64,000 bases of DNA from Sphagnum compactum. Its lineage: Eukaryota; Bryophyta; Sphagnopsida; Sphagnales. Under the pieces are notes generated by a model, which was given only the letters and a program-made list of their open reading frames with translations, did not search any database and was not told the DNA's origin. Position numbers and translations under genes: made by a program. Positions within the stretch are counted from its first letter, which is position 1, and the number at the start of each line of letters is the position of its first letter. Of the stretch, positions 33,853 through 44,347 are shown piece by piece. The stretch is taken from the NCBI GenBank assembly GCA_965153455.1, contig OZ234496.1, positions 1,364,001 to 1,428,000 on the forward strand. The letters run 5' to 3'.

Positions 33853-34581
33853 TCAGAAGTTGAATACATGGTCACATCCCCATACATGGACCTGAGCATC
33901 TATCCGAATATCAACTACTTGTCTAAGATGACCCATTTTCTGGCCGAGTTTCAAAGTCCTTGTTAAGGTACCAATCTTCGTCCACACCTGTGTCATCAAG
34001 CTATGGAATTCCATGTTGGCTGTCACAAACACACGGTCTACTTTCAGCAAAGCTGATTGGGTGATTTTTGATGTAGGATCTTCCCCACAAGCAAGAATCC
34101 AAGCTTCTGCAGAGTCCCGCATTTCTTCTTGTCTCCATGCCTCTTGTACTCCGATCCAATCAAATAGATCCAAAATCTGACCATCATAATCCTGTGGTTG
34201 CTCTGCATCAATTTGCAGCTCTTTGTTGATCGGAGCCCATGCCCTCCAGCCTGGTATTAAAGGCACATCTTGGGAACTTGGTTCATCAGAACGCCAAGGT
34301 TGTGGTGGCAATGGTGCTCTAAATGGCTGTTTAACAACAAATAAGCGCCTTTCTTTTAGCCGCTGAGCAACCCACTTTCCTAATGGAGTGGCTTTTGATG
34401 CTGAACCTAGCTTATTGTAAGCATGTTGATCGCAAATGTAGTGTTTACAGTACTCATCCTTGGACAGCATACATGCATGAGGGCGAGGGAGCACTGCCAC
34501 ACCGCCATGAAAATGCTTTGGCCCCATGCCAAGGGGACAACCACAATCCTCCCATGTTCCATCATTTTTTTGGGCTTGCAT
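33853..34581 (-). CDS. Unrecognised protein, long open frame
   Basis: From the ATG at 34581 the minus strand reads 242 codons; a GTG three codons earlier would extend it to 245. The N-terminal third has a Cys/His-rich stretch (GTWEDCGCPLGMGPKHFHGG, then CMLSKDEYCKHYICDQH) that could bind metal, followed by KATPLGKWVAQRLKERRLFV, a proline-rich linker, and a C-terminal region with FDWIGVQEAWRQEEMRD. Composition and codon use are protein-like and there are no stops. Upstream on the same strand (about 34810-34700) another coding-like stretch (RIANIAEHWYMIEADPDHLQ) ends at a GAG|GTGAGG donor-like site, so an earlier exon is possible, although the phases I tried do not join cleanly. I do not recognise the family; host gene and transposon-derived gene are both possible. 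Confidence 0.5.
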   Translation of the reverse strand: MQAQKNDGTWEDCGCPLGMGPKHFHGGVAVLPRPHACMLSKDEYCKHYICDQHAYNKLGSASKATPLGKWVAQRLKERRLFVVKQPFRAPLPPQPWRSDEPSSQDVPLIPGWRAWAPINKELQIDAEQPQDYDGQILDLFDWIGVQEAWRQEEMRDSAEAWILACGEDPTSKITQSALLKVDRVFVTANMEFHSLMTQVWTKIGTLTRTLKLGQKMGHLRQVVDIRIDAQVHVWGCDHVFNF

Positions 34582-35119
34582 TTCAACCACACCTTGAGTC
34601 CTTTACTTCACAATTTCAAAGGAAGCTGTACTCTGTTTACAGTCTTGTTTCTTATTCAAGAAAACCACAACCCAACTCTCACCACCCACCCTACAATCCC
34701 CTCACCTCCAAACCCTAAAAAATTGAAGGTGGTCAGGATCTGCTTCAATCATGTACCAATGTTCAGCTATATTAGCAATCCTCTGAAGAGTCACAACTCT
34801 TCTACGAAGAGCCAACTTTTAATGAAGAGGTCTGACCACATTTGGTGTTAAAAAAATGCTAAGAGTTCATAGTGTACAAAACTTGCCATGGGGAATAAGG
34901 ATCAGTATGATTGATTCCCCCCTGTGCTGCAAGCAAAGACCCACTTGTACTTAGCCTGGAGAGACTTCTTCCACCCATTGATTTATTTAATGGTTGAATT
35001 CCTTGCCAAATTTTCTTGATAAAATATTAGTGCTTATTAGCTCATTATGCACATTATTACACACTCCCTCGGACAGAATTTCAAGCAAAACATTATACAA
35101 ACATGTGCATCCTAGTTCA

Positions 35120-35445
35120 CACTTTGGCCTTGCCATTTACATTTGAAAAGTATCTTAAGGCAAAAGAAGAATTATGGAAACCCAAATATTTCACCAAGCA
35201 AAAATATAATCTTCTAAAACATCCTCTGAAAGAAACTAAAATCCTTCAAGATGTTATAACTCTGTAACTAATCTCAAGTTTCAACACAAGCACATCATCT
35301 TTCAGAAATCCTCATATAAAAAATAGACCTATTATTATTACTACCTAGTATGGGGCCAAAATCCCTTAAGCCACCATACTCTATAATGAATCTAAACACA
35401 ATATCCTTCTTGCCTTGCTTGGTAGGCAAGGCCAATAAAGAAAGT
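35120..35445 (+). repeat. Dispersed repeat copy 1 (copy 2 at 39133-39453)
   Basis: About 320 bp in the same order and orientation as 39133-39453, sharing TATCTTAAGGCAAAAGAA, AATCTCAAGTTTCAACACAA, ACCTAGTATGGGGCC and TACTCTATAATGAATCTAAA. Several small insertions and deletions separate them. No terminal repeats were recognised. Confidence 0.9.
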
Positions 35446-36195
35446 CAGTACCCTAGTATATCCTCCTCATTCAAGAGTGCAACAAGCTTGTAGGATTTAA
35501 GATTCATTTCATTTCAACTTGTCCCTGTACAAAGCAAGCATCTCAACCTAAAGCAGTGAAAATTTCTTTGGTGACTAATTTTTGCCAAAATTGGAACCTC
35601 TCAAAAATTAGATAGAAATATTCGGTAACAATTTGAAAAAATCAATGGAAAAAGATTCACAGATAAAATTTAGAATTTTTTCTTGAGAAAAATTCAGTGC
35701 ATTTTAAACTCAGTTTTTTGAAAGTTTTAGGGGCAGTTTTTGTGCCTGTTTTCTACAAACATGCCACCAACTCATGAATCTTTTTTTTTGGGGGATGCTC
35801 ACTAATGGTGCTACATCACAAAACTTGGGGAACCAAAAAAAAAAAAACACAAAACTGAACTTAAGGTATAGAGAAACTCTTGAGGTGTACATTGTGAAAA
35901 GAAAGAAACACTGCATATATATATATATATAATTAATATTACAGGGAAACTCCATAATAACACTTTGAAGGTGATAGTTGTATTAGTTTCAGGAAAATAA
36001 AAAATAACACAACAAGAATGTGTGTGGTTAGACCCAGTGATTTTCTTTTTTTCAACCTGAAAAATAAAATTTCAACATATATGAAAGATTTTTCATGAAA
36101 AAGTGGTTGACATTCGCCATATTTTGAGGGAAAAAATTCTAAATTGCCATGTTTTTATAATAGTTTTCAGTAGGTAGCCAAGAACATGGGAGGAT

Positions 36196-36229
<34 letters not shown>

Positions 36230-37636
36230 CCAAATTTGGCTATATTCTCTTGTGGATGGTTGTAACTTTGTCTACATTACAAAATTGAAAGAAAAAAAAA
36301 ACGTTACTTGGATATGGAATACTGTGAGGTTGGTTATTTTGCCAAGTTAAGTTTCTGATTTTGTGTATATTGCCAAGTTGATGTCTCTTGTTTATCATCA
36401 AGTCCACTTTCTCAAGTGATATTGTTATCAAAAGCTTTTGTTTATTTTCATTCTCAATTCACATTACAACAGACATTTTTATATTGAGAGACCTCGAAAA
36501 TGTGGGGGAAGGGGGGTGGGGGTCTTAAATTTGTTGTAAGTCACTTGCCTTTGAAATTTTTTAAAAAACATTATATAGGGGAGCGTCCCAAGTTTGGGGG
36601 TTTTAATTTTTTGACATGGGCCAATCAGAATGGCTAATTTTCACTATAATTTCCAAAAAACCTTCCACCTGAATCTATCACCAACTCGCATGCAAACAAC
36701 ATCATCCGTACACCATCGGTGTCGTCCAAACTTCTTAGTTCTAACCGAGATCAGACTTACCGGCCAATAGACATTCCTTCATGCACACACGAAACATCAT
36801 TCGGTCCACAAACATGTCCAAAGGAACAACGTTTTGTGGGTGAATGAATTTTCACCATGACCATTGGTGTATTTTTTTAACAATGTGGCAAATCGTCCAT
36901 AAATGATTGAGGCAAATTTGGCTATAATACGGATTATGAAATTTTTTAAAAAAATCTACGTATCCTTCTTATCCTTTTTGTGACCTAGTGGAATGGTATA
37001 TAAAAACCAGGCGATTTTTCTGATTTTTTTTAAGGGAAAAAAATGGCAACCGAAAACCCCCCTAAAGCCACTTTTTTTTAACTAATTTTTTATTCAACAA
37101 ATGGGGAAATGTTGCTCATTAAAAAAAAGGCTGACGACCACCTCTTTGAACCTTAGTCTACCAAATTCGGTCCGGATGAGGTCCTCAAGAACACCCAAAA
37201 CTTTTGACTTTGGACAACCCCGAGGCAAGTTGGCCCACAATCCAACTTTCTTAAATCTCCGAACTAGTGTATCCTTTACTTGACGTTGAAAGTTGCCTTT
37301 TGGCCGACCAACGAAATGCCACACAAAATAGTGATCGATCTCTCGGCTATGTCCACATTGGTGTGGGTGGGAAGGGTTATGGGGAGACACTCTAAGCTCA
37401 ATTGAAGAAAAAAAAAAAAGAAAAGAGAAAAAAACCCCTTTATTGACCAATCGGAGCTTTTAGATCACTCCTATTGATCTTTGGATTAGTTACGGACTTG
37501 TTCTTTTGGTGAAAAGACTTGAATATGCTTTTGGCCCGCCACATGGGTTCTAATGGCACCATTGACAAAATAATTTCTTCAACAACTGACACGATGTTGT
37601 AGTAGATGAACTAAAAATGACGACAATGTGTCAAAG

Positions 37637-37828
37637 TGGCCGCTATTTTTTGGCTTTTGGAACAATTTTGGGCAAACTAAAGCTTGTGCACATTGTGCAT
37701 ATGGTGGAGGTGGCCCGTTAAAATTGACTAAGTGGCTATTTTTTTTTGCTTTTGGAACAATTTTGGGCAAACTAAAGCTTGTGCACATTGTGCATATGGT
37801 GGTGGAGGTGGCCCGTTAAAATTGACTA
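37637..37828 (+). repeat. 95-bp tandem duplication
   Basis: Two near-identical copies contain GCTTTTGGAACAATTTTGGG, CAAACTAAAGCTTGTGCACA and GGTGGCCCGTTAAAATTGAC; the second has an extra GGT triplet and a longer T run. Confidence 0.9.
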
Positions 37829-38734
37829 GGTAGTCAATATTGCTCCCTTGTTTATTAGCTTATAAAAAGTTGTCGTCGGGGTCTATTCCGTCATCATCAA
37901 TGTTCCATTTGTATCGTTTTTACACTATTACAAACACGAAACCATAGACCAAGGTCAATCAACCGTCCTTCAAGACTTCATTTCACCAATTGTTCTCCCA
38001 ATCTAAACCCTAGAAACTAGTGTTTTTTGGGTCTAGTTTTTAAAGAAAAATCCCGTTCTTGAACCCCTTTTGTGATATAAATATTTCAAAAAAATTAGCA
38101 AATTTTGTAGAATTTACACCAGGAAACAAAAATTCCAAAAAATTCTAATTTCTTTTCAAAAGAATTTTTTGTAAAAAATAAATAAATCATCACTTGCAAC
38201 CTTTCAAAATGGTAATAATATTCATGTGCCTAAAAAATTTACAAAATGTGGTTCTGTGCTTAAATATAATATCCTTCGTTATCTTGTCTAATGGACTCTC
38301 CTCAGGTCCCAAACGGACGGACGTAAAATTGTAAACAGTAAACATTATAAAATGGTATTTGCGGATTCCATGAAGCCTGGTTCTAGGTTCCAATTCCGAG
38401 GCTGATTCCAGACTTCTGAAGGGCTGGCAGAACCATCCTTGGCCCAGAATTTTCATCTGGGCCAAACATTGCTTGACTCTGGGAGGCCTCAAGGAACCGA
38501 TGTTCGTTCGTTCGTTCGTTCGGACAAAATAATTTGCAAAAGGTGAAGTTGAGAAAAGAGAAAAACTTTATTGATATTTGTCAAAAAATCTTGAAAATTG
38601 GTACCGTCCGTCCGCATCGTCATCGTTGAGCTTTGCACTACATATAATAAAGAACCCTGAGAATTGATCTAGAATATTTGGAGGGCACCTGACCTTCATT
38701 AAATTAAATTTGTTTCGCTCATTAGAGGAGTATT

Positions 38735-39125
38735 GGCACCTCACACGTAAGGTAAGGTTCTCCCAAAATGAGGAACCTTACATGTAAGGGGTTCTTGATC
38801 TCATCACAAGCGAATCACAACCATCCATTTCATGAAAGAGAAATCCTACCGGTCCTTTACGTGATCCTTTACACCTGTTAAAGACTTCAAACCGGGGCGT
38901 TCTGGGAATTCGGGTCCCCACCACACTCGACTATGGCATTGTCATGCGGGACCCCCATTCCCAGAACAGCCCCGTTCCCAGTCCTTACCCTACACGCAAG
39001 TAATGAATGCCCTTTTTGTTCGTCTTTCCCCATGCCGAATCGAAGAGTTTGCTTTATCCAAAGCATGAACGGGCGGGCGACAGGTACCCATCCAAAAAAG
39101 ATTTGCCCTCGTAAGGTAAGGTGTG
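38735..39125 (+). repeat. Dispersed element, related to 52350-52745
   Basis: It shares with 52350-52745 the order GAGGAACCTTACATGTAA, GAATCACARCCATC, TTCTGGGAATTYGG and CATTCCCAGAACAGCCCC. The ends of this copy carry CGTAAGGTAAGG at both sides (near 38746 and 39111), in direct orientation. No coding capacity. Non-autonomous element of unknown class. Confidence 0.65.
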
Positions 39126-39132
39126 TCACATA

Positions 39133-39453
39133 TTGGCCTCGTCATTTACATTAAAAAAGTATATATCTTAAGGCAAAAGAAAAATTACAGAAACTCAAAT
39201 ATTTCACCATGCAAAAACATATAATCTTCAGAAAATCCTCCAAAATCCTTCAAGGTATTATAACTCTATTATAACTAATCTCAAGTTTCAACACAAGCCA
39301 AAATATCATCATCTTTCAAAAATCCTCATGTAAAAATAGACCTACTATTATTACCTAGTATGGGGCCTATAAAAATCCCTTAAGCTACTATACTCTATAA
39401 TGAATCTAAACACAATATCCTTAAGGGCCTTGGTAGTAGGCAAGGCCAATAAA
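39133..39453 (+). repeat. Dispersed repeat copy 2
   Basis: Partner of 35120-35445. It starts directly after the element at 38735-39125, so two different repeats are juxtaposed here. Confidence 0.9.
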
Positions 39454-39899
39454 ATTCAGCTCTCCAAAAGAGCTGACCCGGTACAAGTATTTTCACCTTT
39501 CATACCCATATTTTCACCATCCCCATCCCTCCCCCAACAACTACCCGGGCCTCCTCCGTAAACTAGCACCTAAACTGGTACCTTCACGTTCTTGAGTGAG
39601 GCCTCTTAGTGGCCCTCTTAAACCCAAGTAATGTTAGATTTGGACTCAAAAGACCTTGATTTAGTACCATGGTTAAAATTCAGATTTTCTTTTAAATTGC
39701 TTCTAAATACTGTGGTAACTTAGCAGCAGGTTTAGCACTAAAAATAATTACGAGAGGGAAAAAGAAAAAAGAAAAAAAAGAAGCAGGAATTTTGAGAAAT
39801 TATTAAGGTGTTGTTAACAAATAAAAAGTAGACCTAAAATAATTTCAGCCAAGCCAAGGCAACGCAAGGCAAGGCAAACTAAACTAGTCTTCTCCGCGT

Positions 39900-40712
39900 G
39901 CTATGATTTTCACAGAGTGACTTACCTACCTACTAAATAACAAGCTTTCACAGCGGCACCTACAGCCTACGCGTAGTTGACGGAAATTGGAAGAATTTTG
40001 ACGACCGCGGTAATATAAGAATAATAATGGAACATACATTCATACCTTGTCTGTCATAACGCCGTGTGTTTGGTCCCCTGTTTTCTTTCCTTGTATAAAA
40101 CTTCCCTCTCTTCCCTCGTTTGCTTTGCTTTTTGCTTTTTGCTTTGCTTTTGTGTCCTTCTTTCGCTCATTCTTCTTCGCTCGCCAGTCTCGCGCTTTCT
40201 CCAAGTCCTCAGCCTAGTCTGCTCTAAAGTCCTTCCCCTCTCCAAGTCAAGGTCTTCACTAAAAAAGAAAAAAAAGAAAATTCAATTCCTTAAGTTGTGC
40301 TTCCTGCTCAGATCTTTCTCTTCATTCCCCTCGTAATTTCTGTCTGCCTTTCTGGAGCTGAAGTTTTGTTTTGTGTTTTGTTTTCCCTCAGAGCTCAAGT
40401 TAGTTTTTTCCGCTTTAATATTTGTAGGAGCTAATTCGTTGCGAAACTTTTTACTCCCAGTAGCACTTCTTCTTCACGAGTTCAAATTTCTTTCTAAATT
40501 TTGTTTTGGCAAACACTTGTATCAATACTCAAGCTCTGCAAGCAAGCAAGCCCATCAAATTTGGTGGCAACACACACACACACACACAGAAATATTCTCA
40601 TGTGTGGTGGATCTGTGCTGCTCTTATAATTCGAGTGCTTTTGTTGTTTTTGGCTTCGGGTTTTGAATCATCATCTCAATCTTTGGGAATTTCAAGTTTG
40701 TTTACACTCGCA
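39900..40712 (+). promoter_or_regulatory. Probable promoter and long leader of the CCR-like gene
   Basis: A possible TATA box (TAATATAAGAATAA, about 40010) sits 0.7 kb before the coding start, followed by a pyrimidine-rich stretch (40080-40330), a CA run (40570-40588) and several upstream ATGs that open short frames. One of these, from 40506, is in frame with the main start, but it encodes low-complexity sequence and I take ATG 40713 as the start. Whether the leader contains an intron cannot be told. Confidence 0.35.
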
Positions 40713-41172
40713 ATGGGAATAGGCGGCGGCGGTGAGGCCCGGAAACATGTGTGTGTGACGGGAAACTGGGGTCTTTTGAGCTCATGGCTTCTGCGTTCCT
40801 TGCTAGAAAGAGGTTACAATGTGCGCTCCGCAACCCCTAAAAGCGCAGGTGCTGCCAAATTCTAATTTCTGACCCACCCAGTGAATATGCAGATCTGTTA
40901 TAAGCTTGTCTAGAATTTGGGATATTTAGAATTTGTTTTCCTGTGCGAAAGCTTGAGTGAAGAAGAATTGTGCTTGCTGGCTGGCTGGCTGGCTTGCAGA
41001 TGAAGCTGCGGAGCTCATGGCACTGCCAGGGGCGGAGGAACGATTGGAATTGACCCCATTAGCAGCTGATCTGATGGACTACGGAAGCTTGGTGGAAGTA
41101 TTTAAGGGCTGTGTTGGTGTCTTCCACACCACCTCACCTAGTGACCTTGTTTCCAACTATCCTGTAAGAAAA

Positions 41173-41209
<37 letters not shown>

Positions 41210-41776
41210 CCAATTCCGATATATACCACCCACCTCACCATGTACAAAAGCTTCCGAGCTTTGAACATGAAGATGCTGCTCTTTCGAACTGGGTTTCCAG
41301 GAGGCTGCCTAGTAGTGTTTTCAGACTTCAGCTACTGGGAAGGGAAGCTGGAGTGATCTGAAGAAATTGTTTTGTAACGCGGGTGTGTACATATTTAAAT
41401 TCTTCTTCTGTTCACGACAATTACAGCCGGAGATGATTGACTTGGAAGTGAGAGGGACGTTGAACGTGGTGGAAGCTTGTTCCAACGCTGCAGTGAACCG
41501 ACTGCTACTCACCTCGTCGCTATCGGCTATGGTGTGGGATCAGCACCGGAATTCGGAAACTGTAGCTGCTGGCGCGTGTATAGACGAGAAATGTTGGAGC
41601 AATTTGGATTTCTGCCGAAGCAAGAAGGTACTAGAGTACTAGTACCATCTTCATCTCCCCGACCACGCCCCCCCAATATGCCCTTCTTCTTAAACGTGTT
41701 CGAAATTATAGGAAATTCTTGAATTCCTTGCGCATTTTTAAATTTTCTTGGCTACAATTTCCGCCATAGCTCTATC

Positions 41777-41819
<43 letters not shown>

Positions 41820-44347
41820 TGTAAAGTTCGGAAATGTGAGAACAGCAGCCGTCGCGCAACCGCAATCCTCGAATGCAAGCGCACCAGCGTAATGGCCCGG
41901 CAATAGGCCCTTAAGCGCTGAGCACCTTAGTACTACTGTACAGGGTCATTTTTAACTGCTGTTGTTGGGCATGCTCTAAGGGCATTTGCACATGTCTGGG
42001 CATTGTTTTGGTTCAAAGCCCCAAAGGGGGCCCTATATGCAGTTGCCTTGAGTATGTATGGAGGTACCTTATAGTGGATAAGGTACAGGGGAAGAAGGCT
42101 TTGCTATCAGGGCATCAGCCCATTGGGACCCAGGAATGGGAGTCCAAGATATAGGGGGTCTGTCTTTGGATATACCATGGTATACTTACCCTGATGGGTG
42201 GGGGGAGGATTCCCTTATATGTACTCAGAAGTCCAAAGTCTTCTGGTACCCTATTATGCAGGTCTTTCTTTCCCTTGGTCAAAAATGGTACCAAGACCAT
42301 GGTTATCATTTTGGATTGAAAGTCCCAAGAGTTGAACAACCGAGGTTTTTGCATTTTATTCTAGGCAACATGGATGCAAAAACTCTTCCCCATTTTCTCT
42401 TATAGAGAATCTACTTTTTATGTGACCAAAGTACCCACCAATGCACCATCCATGGGACACTTGTTATGATTCAGAGATGTGAATGGACCCGACCTGAGTT
42501 ACAGGCTGATAACCTCTCTTGTAAATCCTCTGCTTCTCCCTTCCTCTACCCATGTTGTTAGTGGGTAAGTACCTAAGTACCATAGGTATTAGGGTTTAAG
42601 GTTTCAACCCTAGGGTTGATGATTTATGGTTTGGGTTGTAATGGAATGGCCTGAGATTCGCACACCCATCTTAGAAGGCTTGTTTGGTGAAACTCCACAA
42701 GTTTTGTGTGATTTGAATTTCGTAAATAGGGAATGGAAGTGGTTATTATGTAAGTAGGTAAGGCACTTGGTGGCTGCTAGTTAAGTAGATGCGTTGTGGA
42801 TGGTTGGTACCTAAGGTAACCACCATGGTTGGCTAAGGGACAGGAATACAACAGAAGATTTATCCTTGAAGTCGTTGGGCACTAGTTTGACCCTGTAATC
42901 CTTGTTTCATCCCCAATTTGAGTGTAACTGCAAAGTGAGCAAAACTTGGTCCCATTTCAGGAAACTGGGTATCAGTTCACAAGATTTGCAGGATATTATT
43001 CTGAGGAAACTTGAGATTTAATGAAGAATATGAGCAGCACTGAAGGCACAGGTAAGGCAAATCCAAAACTGGGGGTGAAACTCCTGTCAGGACCAATTTA
43101 GATGAGACAACTATTTTGATCCCCTATTTAATTCCTGTGTACTGTCTTCATCCTGACCTTTTTTTTAAAAATTTCATCCATAGTTTTGGCAAAACTGGGG
43201 CCCAGTATAGGGCCTAGTATCCCCACTTTGGGGTACTTTACAGATAAGTCTAATGCTGTTTATCCTTTTTGTGCACATGTGTACAGCTTTGGGGTCCTCT
43301 TGCAAAGACAATGACTGAGAAAGCAGCCTGGGCGCTTGCCAGAGACAAAGAGCTGGATATGGTGGTCATCAACCCCGCAATTGTCTTGGGTCCTAAAATC
43401 ACAACCTCCAGAGCATCTATCATGGCCTATCTTAAAGGTGTTGGTGCATCACATTCCTTTCCTAGCCCAAATTGCTTGATTTTTATGACTTAAGTTTAGT
43501 TGCACATTTAGTGATTTTTTTATCAAGCGTAAAGATAAGTGCATTGAAATCAAATCATTTATTAATGCAATGTTTTTTTGTTTTGAACCACCATTTTAGT
43601 TTCCTAAAAATGTCAAGTAAATTGGTTGTCATCACTAATTAAGCTTCATTCACACATCTTTTGATTAAAACGTTGTTGTGCCACCACATTGCCAAGTTCT
43701 TTTACCCTTGAAAGCAGAAGGCTGAAATGAACTGGGAGTGATAAAGAATGAAGGAGCTTTCTATAGACTTAGAGTGTTCAGAAACTCATACTATATAATT
43801 GCTGCTGTAATTGGGAACAGGGGTTAAGGAGCTGCCACAAAGTGGTTTGTTTGCCTATGTGCATGTTGAGGATTTAGCACAGGCTGAAATCTCGGCATTT
43901 GAGATACCTGAAGCATCAGGCCGCTACATTTGCTATGAAAGAGTTGTGAGTGAATTCGAACTGGTGGATATTATTCGCAAACTCTACCCTCACCGATCTG
44001 TGCCCTCCAGGTACTACTAAAACCCCTAAACACTTCACAAACATGCCTGTGTCCACAATGTGTCTATTCTTCAACATAAAAAGTAACAAAATATTAACCG
44101 TAATAAGTATCAAGGCAAACGAGTTGAGAAATTTTGGGCTATCTTCTTCCTTGAATTCTAACCTTGAAGAGCAGCTCCACCCATGCTCAGCATGTCACTC
44201 TGCAATAGTACTTCTAAGTAATGACTTTTGTTTATGATGTTCATGGTTTGCAGGTTCTCTAAGTCTGGGAACCCCCATGTGTTGACGAATGAGAAGTTAC
44301 GGAAGCTGGGCATTACATTCCAAACGAGTGAACTAGTGGACTGCTGA
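40713..44347 (+). CDS. Cinnamoyl-CoA-reductase-like SDR, six exons, no catalytic Tyr
   Basis: Exons: 40713-40848, 41000-41163, 41427-41627, 43287-43437, 43821-44010, 44254-44347; all junctions are GT-AG with consistent phases, giving 311 aa. The NADP-binding loop VTGNWGLLSSWL lies at residues 15-26. D-L-E-V-R-G-T-L-N-V-V-E-A-C and the S-S-L-S strand (about 129-133) follow, then DEKCWSNLDFC and VVINPAIVLGP. In active CCRs the Y-x-x-x-K pair sits in N-W-Y-x-x-x-K; here the segment is LWGPLAK, with Gly170 in place of Tyr and Lys174 kept. Family memory says the At4g30470/At2g23910/SNL6 clade has His at this place and the same DEKCWSDLDFC and AEKxAWALA blocks, so this belongs there rather than with true lignin CCRs. 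Enzyme activity is doubtful; the role is unknown, with SNL6 linked to defence lignification. CT runs occur in introns 2 and 3, and intron 3 (1.66 kb) holds repeat-like sequence. Confidence 0.85.
41172..41207 (+). repeat. CT microsatellite in CCR-like intron 2
   Basis: A CT dinucleotide run directly after the donor site of exon 2; a second run (TC, about 41780-41817) lies in intron 3. Confidence 0.9.

Larger units (their letters stand above)
34860..38730. other. Repeat-rich intergenic DNA
   Basis: No gene is supported. It contains one copy of a dispersed repeat (35120-35445), AT runs at 35915 and 36200-36228, a 95-bp tandem duplication (37637-37828), and a minus-strand frame at 37094-37450 with a protein-like stretch (VGRPKGNFQRQVKDTLVRRF, then WANLPRGCPKSKVLGVLEDL). 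That stretch has the feel of a transposase N-terminal region but ends in a low-complexity Phe run. A TTCG run lies near 38505. Confidence 0.45.

Noticed and set aside
40064-40336. 90-codon frame upstream of the CCR-like gene
   Set aside because: Cys/Leu/Ser-rich product of a pyrimidine-rich leader, running into poly-A; no domain.
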